Shown piece after piece: positions 29,408 to 37,221 of a DNA stretch of 64,000 bases. Origin of the DNA: Gammaproteobacteria bacterium (lineage in GTDB: Bacteria > Pseudomonadota > Gammaproteobacteria > Granulosicoccales > Granulosicoccaceae). The notes beneath the pieces are model-generated. The model was given only the letters and a program-made list of their open reading frames with translations, made no database searches and was not told where the DNA came from. The translations under genes were made by a program, and so were the position numbers. The stretch is from the NCBI GenBank assembly GCA_002746645.1, contig PDPU01000040.1, positions 38,501 to 102,500 of the forward strand, given 5' to 3'. Numbering within the stretch: position 1 is the stretch's first letter; each line of letters opens with the position of its first letter.

Positions 29408-30026
29408 CGACTCGAGTCTCCGATGGCATGGGCCTGTCCCAGATCAGGCGCGGATCAAGGGCATTGGCCGCCAGCATGGTAAAGACGACCGATGCAGCAA
29501 AGGCATTGATTCCGATACCGGGTTCGACGCTTCGGATGCTGCCGAGCTGGATCGAGGCGGTCAATACCGCCACCACGAAAACATCGATCATCGACCAGCG
29601 ACCAATGAATTCGGTGATGGCATGGAGACGATGACGCGTGTGTTCGGTCAGGTTGACCCGCAGCTGGATACTCAGCGCGAGAAAGGCAATGGCGATGAAC
29701 TTGGCGATCGGAATGATGATGCTTGCCGTGAACACGATGATGGCGATGCCGACGTTGCCGGTGTCGATCAGCGACAGCACACCACTGAAGATCGTGTCGG
29801 TGGTGTCACCCGAAAACGAGTAGGTAGCCATGATCGGATACACATTGGCCGGCACGTATACGATCATGCCGACGAGCAGAAAGGCCCAGGTGCGCTGCAG
29901 ACTGTTGCGAAAACGCGAACGCACGGTGTTGCCGCAGCGACGGCAATAACGTGGCTTTCCGAGCACGTGCAACGCACCACAGGCGTGACAGGCCATCAGA
30001 CCGGCATCTCTTGCAGAGACATTCAC
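29397..30026 (-). CDS. pqiA: PqiA domain protein, C-terminal half (separate gene)
   Basis: A 209-residue protein if the GTG at 30026 is used; the GTGA overlap with the upstream stop supports this. It has a zinc-ribbon-like cysteine cluster (CHACG and CRRCG near residues 13-34) and four membrane helices. The stretch WAFLLVGMIVYVPANVYPIM and the later WSMIDVFVVAVL are PqiA family blocks. In E. coli PqiA both halves are in one protein of about 417 residues; here each is encoded alone. It is coupled to pqiB downstream. Confidence 0.85.
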   Translation of the reverse strand: MNVSARDAGLMACHACGALHVLGKPRYCRRCGNTVRSRFRNSLQRTWAFLLVGMIVYVPANVYPIMATYSFSGDTTDTIFSGVLSLIDTGNVGIAIIVFTASIIIPIAKFIAIAFLALSIQLRVNLTEHTRHRLHAITEFIGRWSMIDVFVVAVLTASIQLGSIRSVEPGIGINAFAASVVFTMLAANALDPRLIWDRPMPSETRVDAN

Positions 30027-30655
30027 AGGCTCGACTCCCGCGACAGCACTCGCCAGACAGCCTCGGGCGACAGCGAGTATTTCATGTAGACGGTAACGAC
30101 AACCAGCAGCAGCACCGCCCAGAAGGCGCTGCCGAGTCCCACCTGCGCCTGTGATGCCACCTTGACGAGCGATACCGACACACCCACCATGAACACCTCG
30201 GCCATCGCCCAAGGTTCGAGCAACAGCGCATACTGGAACGCCTGACGGTCGAGGTCGGTCGGTTTGCTGCCGTACCGGATGCGCGCGAACACGATCACCA
30301 GCACGAGAAAACGGAGGAAAGGCAGGAAGATCATCGACGCGAGCACCAGCACGGCAAGCACCAGCATTCCCCGCTGCCACAGGGCAGCGACCGCATCAAG
30401 CAGGGATATGCGGCTCTCGAGCCCGGCGAGCGAAACGTCGAAGAAGGGCAAGGTCACGGCAACGACGATCAGCACACAACCTGCGATCGCGGAGGCCAGC
30501 ACGCGGTCGGTACCGTTCGGGATGTTGCTTGCGATGACATCACCACAGCGCACGCAACGGGCACGCTCGCCTGATGCAAGAACAGGCCTCTGGTGCAGAA
30601 GGTCGCAGCTACGGCAGGCAATGCGCTCATCGAGCGCATCGGTCAAGGTGGTCAT
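30023..30655 (-). CDS. pqiA: PqiA domain protein, N-terminal half (separate gene)
   Basis: A 210-residue protein with CRSCDLLH and CVRCGDVI cysteine pairs at the N-terminus and four membrane helices (about 52-75, 95-120, 140-165 and 175-195). The block EPWAMAEVFMVGVSV matches the PqiA motif. It forms the first gene of the pqi operon, and its stop overlaps the next start (GTGA). With its partner it should make the inner-membrane part of a PqiAB-type lipid transporter. Confidence 0.85.
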   Translation of the reverse strand: MTTLTDALDERIACRSCDLLHQRPVLASGERARCVRCGDVIASNIPNGTDRVLASAIAGCVLIVVAVTLPFFDVSLAGLESRISLLDAVAALWQRGMLVLAVLVLASMIFLPFLRFLVLVIVFARIRYGSKPTDLDRQAFQYALLLEPWAMAEVFMVGVSVSLVKVASQAQVGLGSAFWAVLLLVVVTVYMKYSLSPEAVWRVLSRESSL

Positions 30656-30825
30656 GATGTCGCAGGTAGACGAAAGTACGGAGTGGATCGTTCAGCATGA
30701 AACGCACACGAAGCGCCGTATTATGACGTCGTTGACCGTGCCGTGCCTCGCATCAGGCAGCAAACCATACCCACTCCGCACGGTCGTCGACAGGGGCGAT
30801 ACGCGCGGAGTCCGACCGAAACCGG

Positions 30826-31581
30826 TCAGCTGTACAGCGTCGGTGCACCCACACGCTGGTGCACCTGATTCGCCTGCGCTTCGGTAATCCTGAGCCCACG
30901 ACGCAACTGATCGAGATATTGCGCTTCGGCCTGAGTGTCGAGATCGATACCGAGCAGCGACATCATGTATACCTGCATTTCGCTGCCACGCGGCACCCGA
31001 CCGACAAAGCCGTTCACGTCGAGCGGTGACTGCATCATGTCGACCACCATGCGCTTTTCGTCTTCGGTGATGTCATCGCCGAGATTCTCGACGATCTTCT
31101 CCTGCTCGCTCTGATCGATCTGACCGTCACTCTTGGCAGCATTGATCATCGCCTCGATCAGGATCTGCGCCTGGGCTTCCTGAGCTGGCTCAGGCTCGGG
31201 CTTGTCGCCACGCAACGCCGAATTCAGAAGGTCGCCGAGGCTGCCCGACGCGGGTTCCTGGGCACCGACACCACCCGACGGCTTGTTGCTGTCGGCACTG
31301 TTGTTGCCGCCGGCGATGCTTTCGAGCAGACCACCGAGGCCACCGGGAAGACCACCTGCCGAAGCCGAGCCAGCATCGGAGCGACCGCCAAGCAGAGAGC
31401 CGAGGTCACCGAGGCCACCACTGCCCTGTTGCTGCCTGTTGCCACCACCGAGCGCCCCGCCGAGGAGATCACCCAGGCCTCCGCCCGAACCACTGCCCGA
31501 ACGCTTCTTCATCATCGTGCTGACACCCTTGGCCATGGCGACGCCAATGGCGACCCGACCCAGTGTTTTCATGAGACTCAT
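30826..31581 (-). CDS. YebE-like DUF533 protein with TerB-type C-terminal domain
   Basis: A 251-residue protein. The start MSLMKTLGRVAIGVAMAKG is typical of the family, with GAGGAA about 7 nt upstream. Residues about 25-140 are a Gly/Ser-rich, low-complexity linker with repeated GGLGDLLGG motifs. Residues about 150-251 are an all-helical TerB-like domain (QILIEAMINAAKSDGQID). E. coli YebE responds to envelope stress, and the function is not known. A longer frame upstream has no family support. Confidence 0.75.
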   Translation of the reverse strand: MSLMKTLGRVAIGVAMAKGVSTMMKKRSGSGSGGGLGDLLGGALGGGNRQQQGSGGLGDLGSLLGGRSDAGSASAGGLPGGLGGLLESIAGGNNSADSNKPSGGVGAQEPASGSLGDLLNSALRGDKPEPEPAQEAQAQILIEAMINAAKSDGQIDQSEQEKIVENLGDDITEDEKRMVVDMMQSPLDVNGFVGRVPRGSEMQVYMMSLLGIDLDTQAEAQYLDQLRRGLRITEAQANQVHQRVGAPTLYS

Positions 31582-31779
31582 GTCATCTGTTCCTCGGAAG
31601 TTGGACAAGACGGCTGCCAACGGTGATCGAACCACGGTTGCAGCAACCTGCCTCTTCAGTGTAACGCGACCGGCTTTCCGGGGCAGACCGAGCATCGAGG
31701 CGTGCCGGCAGGTCTCCGCAGCGGCACGCTCGGATGCCGCGGTTGCGAGGCCCGGCGGAAGGAGCCGAAGTCAGCTACC

Positions 31780-32535
31780 TCAGAGCGCAAGAAAGGCGTC
31801 CCGGATATCCGGACGCGCAGCGAGTTCGGCAAGACTGCCCGCAAATTTACGTTCACCCGACTCGATGATCACGGCGCGATCGGCCACCGCACGCGCGAAG
31901 TGCAGATTCTGTTCCGAGAGCAGCACGGTGAGGCCCTCACCCTTGAGCCTGATGAGCGTCTCGGCAAGCTCCTCGACGATCACCGGTGCGATCCCTTCCG
32001 AAGGTTCGTCGAGCAGCAGCAACCGCGGGTTGCCCATGAGCGTACGCGCGATCGAAAGCATCTGCTGCTCCCCGCCCGACAAGGCCTTGCCCCGGTTGTG
32101 GCGGCGCTCGGCGAGGTTCGGGAACAGCTCGAACAGCGCCTCGATGGTCCATTCCGCGGGCGCGCCGGGTGCGCCGGAACCCGGCGTCGTGGCAGCCGCA
32201 AACGCTTCGGCCTCACCGCTGCGGAGTGCTCTGCGGCCGACTTCGAGGTTTTCGAGAATCGTCAGATCGCTGAAGATGCGTCGCTCTTCCGGCACGTAGC
32301 CGATACCCAGACGTGCCACACGCCATGGCGCGAGCCCCACGATTTCCCGGCCTGCGAAACGGATCGAACCGCCTGCCGGCGGAAGGAGCTGCATGATCGC
32401 CTTGAGCGTGGTGGTCTTGCCGGCACCGTTACGTCCCAGCAACGACACCACCTCGCCCGCCGCAACATCGAGTTCGATGCCATGCAGCACATGCGCCCGG
32501 CCGTAGCGGGCATCGAGTGCTCTGACCTCAAGCAT
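31780..32535 (-). CDS. livF: Branched-chain amino-acid-type ABC transporter ATPase LivF
   Basis: A 251-residue ATPase. Walker A GRNGAGKT is at 34-41, the ABC signature is LSGGEQQML, and Walker B LLLLDEPSEG leads to a LivF-type IAPVIVEEL. It pairs with LivG to power uptake. ATG 32535 lies 8 nt inside the end of livG, so translation is coupled. An insertion of about 20 residues (TTPGSGAPGAPAEW) lies between helices before the signature motif and may be strain-specific. It is the last gene of the operon. Confidence 0.92.
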   Translation of the reverse strand: MLEVRALDARYGRAHVLHGIELDVAAGEVVSLLGRNGAGKTTTLKAIMQLLPPAGGSIRFAGREIVGLAPWRVARLGIGYVPEERRIFSDLTILENLEVGRRALRSGEAEAFAAATTPGSGAPGAPAEWTIEALFELFPNLAERRHNRGKALSGGEQQMLSIARTLMGNPRLLLLDEPSEGIAPVIVEELAETLIRLKGEGLTVLLSEQNLHFARAVADRAVIIESGERKFAGSLAELAARPDIRDAFLAL

Positions 32536-33475
32536 GTACCTGCCCCGCTTCACCATCCGCCTCCGGATGCGTGGCATCCGTCACCGTCGCGTTGCCGACA
32601 AGCCGACCGCCACCGAGATAGACCTCGCGCACGAGCGCATCGTCGCGGATGGCAGCGACCGTACCGCAGGCGATGAGTTCACCTCGGTTGAGTACCATGA
32701 CGCGATCGGCATGGCCGAAGACCACGTCCATGTCGTGTTCGGTAAAGAGCACGCTCAGACGGCGCTCGGCCACGATCGACGCGATCAGGGCCATGAGTTC
32801 GTGCCGTGCATCGGGGGCCATGCCTGCAGTAGGCTCGTCGAGCAGCAGCAGTTCGGGATTACCGGCGAGAGCGATGGCCAGTTCGAGCCGTTTGAGGTCA
32901 CCGTAGGCGAGTACCGCCGCTGCCCGTTCGGCCTGCGCCTGCATGCCCACCTGCTCCAGAAGCGTCAGCGCCTCGGCCCGGTACAGTTCCCGCGCACGCG
33001 GCCACATCGCGAACAGACGCCGCTGCCTTGCCGCGATCGCCAGCTGCACGTTCTCGGCCACCGTCATCGACGCCCAGGTGGCCGTGATCTGGAAGGTGCG
33101 CGCGATGCCAAGGCGCGCGATCCTTCTCGGCGGCAGACCGGTGATGTTCCGGCCGCGAAAGGACACCTGTCCGGCACTGGCGACGAGCTGGCCACTCAGC
33201 AGGTTGAAACCCGTGGTCTTGCCCGCACCGTTGGGCCCGATCAGTGCCAGCATCTCCCCGGTGCCGACATCGAAGCTGAGATCATCGACCGCGTGCACGC
33301 CGCCGAAGTCCTTCGTGAGCCTGCGAACGTCGAGGACGGTTTCCCGGTCGTCGAGACGCGCATCGACCATCGATCTCTCGTTCACCGACGGCTCGTTCAC
33401 CGACGGCTCGTTCACCGATGACACTTTCACCGACGGCTCGTGCATGCCGTGTCCACCTGTCATGGTGCCGCTCAT
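32528..33475 (-). CDS. livG: Branched-chain amino-acid-type ABC transporter ATPase LivG
   Basis: A 315-residue ATPase. Walker A GPNGAGKTT is at 80-88, the LivG-type signature reads LAYGDLKRLELA (the family usually has LSYGQQ) and Walker B is LLLLDEPTAG. The first 47 residues are an extra, unconserved extension with three SVNEP repeats. The normal domain starts near residue 48 (VLDVRRLTKDFGG), so an internal ATG at 33370 could be the true start. The upstream ATG overlaps the livHM stop by 4 nt (ATGA), which favours 33475. Confidence 0.9.
   Translation of the reverse strand: MSGTMTGGHGMHEPSVKVSSVNEPSVNEPSVNERSMVDARLDDRETVLDVRRLTKDFGGVHAVDDLSFDVGTGEMLALIGPNGAGKTTGFNLLSGQLVASAGQVSFRGRNITGLPPRRIARLGIARTFQITATWASMTVAENVQLAIAARQRRLFAMWPRARELYRAEALTLLEQVGMQAQAERAAAVLAYGDLKRLELAIALAGNPELLLLDEPTAGMAPDARHELMALIASIVAERRLSVLFTEHDMDVVFGHADRVMVLNRGELIACGTVAAIRDDALVREVYLGGGRLVGNATVTDATHPEADGEAGQVHA
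33379..33417 (-). repeat. 15-bp tandem repeat in the 5' end of livG
   Basis: Almost three copies of a 15-bp unit (TCGGTGAACGAGCCG on the coding strand) encode SVNEP repeats. A degenerate fourth copy lies just upstream. The unit length keeps frame. Confidence 0.75.
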
Positions 33476-35373
33476 CGATCCCTCCCGGCCTGCCGGCGTT
33501 CGGCCGCTTCGTCAGCGGCATGTTCGTCAGCCGCGTGCTGACCCACTGGCTCGTACCAGCGTCGCAGCGTACCGACGATACCGCGCGGTGCCAGTACCAC
33601 GACGACAATGATCAGCACCCCGAAGACGAGGCGCCAGTATTCGAAACGCATGAGGTAGTCACGCACCAGTTCGAAGGACGCGGCACCGACCACGCCGCCT
33701 GACAGTGTCTTCACGCCACCGAGAAACACGACGATCAGGGCATCGAAGGATTTCGGTATCTCGAGTTCGTTCGGAAACACACTGCCTTTCGAGAACACGA
33801 ACAGCGCACCGGCGAGCCCCGCCATGAAACCTACCACCACGAAGGCCGTCCATTGCAGGGCATGTGCGTCAATGCCACTGGCTGCCGCGCGGGCACGCGA
33901 GTCGCGCGATGCACGCAGCCCGTAGCCGAAGGGGCTGTGGGTGATGTGACGCAGAAGCAGTATGCCGCCCGCACCGACAACCAGCGTGAAGAGGTAGTAG
34001 ACACTGGTTTCCGCGAGCCAGGCCGCGGGCCAGATGCCGACGAGACCATCATCGCCGCCCGTGATGTCCGTCCACTGGATGGCAAGCGACCACAGGAGCT
34101 GCGCCATCGCCAGCGTCAGCATGGCGAAGTACACCCCGGTGAGACGAAGGCACAGCCAGCCGATGATGATGGCAAACAGCCCCGCGCCGACGGGCGCGAA
34201 CAGAAAGGCCAGTTCCATCGGCGTGTCCGCATGCGTCACGAGGAGCGCGGCACCATAGGCGCCGAGGCCGTAGAAGGCGGCATGGCCGAAGGACACCATG
34301 CCGGCAGGTCCGAGCAGGAAGTGCAGACTCGCCGCGAACAGGCAGAAGATGATCACGTCGGTGGCCAGCACCAGCGCGTAGTGACTGCCGGCCAGTGGCA
34401 GCAGCGCCAGCAGCAGCAGGAAGGCTCCCGTGAGGATCCGAACCCGGAACCCCGCGGGCCTGATCGGCCGCGGCGGCTCTCCCACCTGGCCATGCTCGCC
34501 CGCGACTTCCTCGCGCCCGAGCAGGCCGTAGGGACGCACCGACAGCACCACGGCCATGACCACGAACATCAGCACCAGCGTACTCGCCGGCAGCCAGGCA
34601 ACTCCGAAGACGTTCAGCACCGAAATCAGCACCGCGGCGAGAAAGGCGCCCGGCAGCGAGCCCATGCCGCCGACAACCACCACCACGAACACCGCCGTGA
34701 GGATGTTGAAGTCCATCAGCAGATCCGCACCGCCCTTCGGCAACTGTGCCGCACCGCCGAGTCCCGCCATCATGGCGCCGAGAAAGAACACGCCGGTGAA
34801 GAGCCAGGACTGGTTCACGCCAAGCGCCCCGACCATTTCGCGATCCTGCGTTGCCGCGCGCACCAGCACACCGAAGCGCGTCCGCGCGATGAGATACCAG
34901 AGCGCGAGCATCAACATGGGTGTGATGACGATCAGTGCGATGTCGTATTTCGGAATCGGCTCACCGAGGATGCGCACAACGCCCCTGAGTCCGGGTGCGC
35001 GTGGCCCGAGAAGATCCTCGGCGCCCCAGATCATCAGCGCGAGGTCCTGGATGATCAGGATCACGCCGAAGGTGGCAACGAGCTGGAAGAGTTCCGGCGC
35101 CTTGTACACCGGGCGCAGCACGAGGAACTCCACCACCACGCCGATGAGCCCGACGGCGATGCCGGCGAGCACGATTGCCATCCAGAAACCGACGGCACCG
35201 GGCAATACCTGCATCAGCGAATAACCGATGTAGGCACCGAGCATGTAGAAGGAGCCGTGCGCAAAATTGACGATGCGCGTGACGCCGAAGATCAGCGACA
35301 GACCCGATGCCACCAGAAACAGCGTGGCGGCATTCGAGAGCCCCGTCAGGCATTGCGCAAGCAGCGGGCCCAT
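33472..35373 (-). CDS. livHM: Fused LivH-LivM branched-chain amino-acid-type ABC permease
   Basis: A 633-residue protein that joins two permeases normally made from separate genes. Residues about 1-290 are LivH-like (GLSLIFGVTRIVNFAHGSFYMLGAYIG; VVVVVGGMGSLPGAFLAAV). After a charged linker (about 290-312) residues 313-610 are LivM-like (FGHAAFYGLGAYGAALLV; TDITGGDDGLVGIWP; VVFLGGVKTLSGGVVGA). I see no frameshift or internal start at the junction, so the fusion looks real. The C-terminal tail is charged. The gene sits 9 nt after livK and overlaps livG (ATGA). Confidence 0.9.
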   Translation of the reverse strand: MGPLLAQCLTGLSNAATLFLVASGLSLIFGVTRIVNFAHGSFYMLGAYIGYSLMQVLPGAVGFWMAIVLAGIAVGLIGVVVEFLVLRPVYKAPELFQLVATFGVILIIQDLALMIWGAEDLLGPRAPGLRGVVRILGEPIPKYDIALIVITPMLMLALWYLIARTRFGVLVRAATQDREMVGALGVNQSWLFTGVFFLGAMMAGLGGAAQLPKGGADLLMDFNILTAVFVVVVVGGMGSLPGAFLAAVLISVLNVFGVAWLPASTLVLMFVVMAVVLSVRPYGLLGREEVAGEHGQVGEPPRPIRPAGFRVRILTGAFLLLLALLPLAGSHYALVLATDVIIFCLFAASLHFLLGPAGMVSFGHAAFYGLGAYGAALLVTHADTPMELAFLFAPVGAGLFAIIIGWLCLRLTGVYFAMLTLAMAQLLWSLAIQWTDITGGDDGLVGIWPAAWLAETSVYYLFTLVVGAGGILLLRHITHSPFGYGLRASRDSRARAAASGIDAHALQWTAFVVVGFMAGLAGALFVFSKGSVFPNELEIPKSFDALIVVFLGGVKTLSGGVVGAASFELVRDYLMRFEYWRLVFGVLIIVVVVLAPRGIVGTLRRWYEPVGQHAADEHAADEAAERRQAGRDR

Positions 35374-35382
35374 GGGCGCGCG

Positions 35383-36636
35383 TCAGTTGCCTTCGGATGC
35401 AGGTGCCATGGTCATGTCCGCCGGGCGCAGCTTGCGCACCGTGGCTTCATCCGGCAGGTAATCGGCCCCGTTCCGGTACTGCCAGTCGAGCATCACACCC
35501 TCGCCATCGCGCAGACCGATGGTGCCGGTGTAGGCGCCCATGGTGGACTGGTGATCGAGAGCACGATAGGTGATTTCGCCGAGCGGTGTGTCGAGCGTGA
35601 GTCCGCGGAAAGCGGCAATGAGTGCTTCACTGTCGGTGGCACCCGCCGCCTCGATGGCCGCGGCGACCGACAGCGCCGTGAGATAACCGACAAGTGATCC
35701 GTTTTTCGGTGTTTCATCGAAACGCTCGCGGTAACTGGCGACGAATTCCCCCGCCGGGCCTTCGTCGAGATCGTACCAGGGGTAACCCGTGACCATCCAA
35801 CCCTCGGGTGCTTCGTCGGCCAGGGGTTCGAGATATTCAGGTTCTCCGGTGAGAAGACCGTACACCTCGCGCCCGTCGAAGAGACCGCGGATCGAGCCTT
35901 CACGCACGAACCTCGCAAGGTCGGCACCGAAGGTGACATTGAAGATGGCGTCGGGCCTGGCGCGCTCCAGCGCCTGAACTTCGGCGCCGGCATCGATCCT
36001 GAAGAGCGCTGGCCATTGTTCGGCGACGAACTCGACGTCGGGTTTCCGCCGTGTGAGTTCCGCCTTGAATGCCGCCACGGCGTCTCTCCCGTAGGCGTAG
36101 TTCGGTGCGATCGTGGCGTAGCGGACCGCGTCACTCTCGGCCGCAAGCTCTGCGAGCATCGAAGCCTGCATGAAGGTGGAGGAGCGCAGCCGGAATGTGT
36201 GGCGGTTGCCCTTCTTCCAGACAAGTGCATCGGCAAGCGGTTCCGAAGCAAGATAGACGACGCCCTTCTTCTCGGCAAATGACGAGATCGCAAGGCCGAC
36301 GTTGCTGAGAATGCTGCCGGTGAGCATTACCACACCATCGCGCGACACAAGCTCTTCGGCAATCCGGATCGCCTCACCCGGCTTGCCCTGGTCATCGCGG
36401 AAGATGAACTCGAGTTCACGATCGAGTACACCGCCCGCCGCATTGATTTCCTCCACCGCGAGTTCGATGCCCTTGCGATAGGGCTCGGCGAAGGCGGCGA
36501 GGCGCTTGAAGTGGTTGATCTCGCCGATACGGATGGGGTCGGCGGCCGTTGCGGCCAATGGCAGGGTGACGAGGCTGACAGCCAACATCACCCTTGCCGT
36601 TGCAGCGATCAGGCGGCCGATGAGTGTTCGGCACAT
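35383..36636 (-). CDS. livK: Periplasmic substrate-binding protein of the Liv-type ABC transporter
   Basis: A 417-residue protein with a signal peptide (cleavage near residue 31, LPLAATAADP). It belongs to the type I periplasmic-binding (LivJ/LivK, ANF) family: IRIGEINHFKRLAAFAEPYRKGIELAVEEIN is the expected opening, followed by a typical two-lobe pattern. The ligand may be a branched amino acid, but related proteins bind amides, urea or aromatic acids, so it is unproven. It heads the livK-livHM-livG-livF operon. Confidence 0.88.
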   Translation of the reverse strand: MCRTLIGRLIAATARVMLAVSLVTLPLAATAADPIRIGEINHFKRLAAFAEPYRKGIELAVEEINAAGGVLDRELEFIFRDDQGKPGEAIRIAEELVSRDGVVMLTGSILSNVGLAISSFAEKKGVVYLASEPLADALVWKKGNRHTFRLRSSTFMQASMLAELAAESDAVRYATIAPNYAYGRDAVAAFKAELTRRKPDVEFVAEQWPALFRIDAGAEVQALERARPDAIFNVTFGADLARFVREGSIRGLFDGREVYGLLTGEPEYLEPLADEAPEGWMVTGYPWYDLDEGPAGEFVASYRERFDETPKNGSLVGYLTALSVAAAIEAAGATDSEALIAAFRGLTLDTPLGEITYRALDHQSTMGAYTGTIGLRDGEGVMLDWQYRNGADYLPDEATVRKLRPADMTMAPASEGN

Positions 36637-36717
36637 CTTGAAGTCATCTCCGGGAAAGTCACGGCGAACGACGCGGCGTTCGCATCGGAAGATGACGACT
36701 ATACGGGAATTCTCGAA

Positions 36718-37116
36718 TCATCCCCTGTTTCGAGGCCAGGCGACCCGGTCAGAATGTTCTGGCAACGGGCGCTCGCGCCGCAGAAGCGTTGCGACCGCCA
36801 GCAGCACCGCCAGCACGATCATCATGCCGATACCTTCACGCGCCGATTCGACCACCCACCAGACGTCGCGCCGCCACCAGTGGGGTATGGCCGGCCAGTA
36901 CCAGACACAGCCCACCAGAGCGAGCAGGATCGTCCCGGCGAGAGCAAGGCGCACTGCCGACTTCGCGAACCAGACCGGACGCAGCGCAGCCATCAGGCTC
37001 CAGACGGCGGGCACCAGATAGATGCACGCCCACCAGAGCCCGTCGGGGTCGTTGTACTGTACCGCCGCAAACAGCGCCATCAGCAGCGCCAGAACACCGA
37101 AGATCGTCATTCTCAT
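36718..37116 (-). CDS. Small TMEM220-like membrane protein
   Basis: A 132-residue protein with four hydrophobic segments. The conserved pattern AAVQYNDPDGLWWACIYLVPAVWS, with Asn-Asp-Pro-Asp between the first two helices, matches the TMEM220 family, whose function is unknown. ATG 37116 was chosen because the family begins directly at the first helix. It is divergent from the eboDA gene with 105 nt between them, and might share its control region. Confidence 0.65.
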   Translation of the reverse strand: MRMTIFGVLALLMALFAAVQYNDPDGLWWACIYLVPAVWSLMAALRPVWFAKSAVRLALAGTILLALVGCVWYWPAIPHWWRRDVWWVVESAREGIGMMIVLAVLLAVATLLRRERPLPEHSDRVAWPRNRG

Positions 37117-37221
37117 GTGCTGTGCGCAGCAAGAATCCTGCCTTTCCGGCGGCGTGCCGGTGCATTGCACGGAACTTGCACCGGAAACGGGAACTTCAAT
37201 CCCGCACCAGAGGCAACTCCG

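Noticed and set aside
33853..35697. 614-codon plus-strand frame opposite livHM
   Set aside because: Very rich in His, Arg and Gln with no hydrophobic core; shadow of the permease gene.
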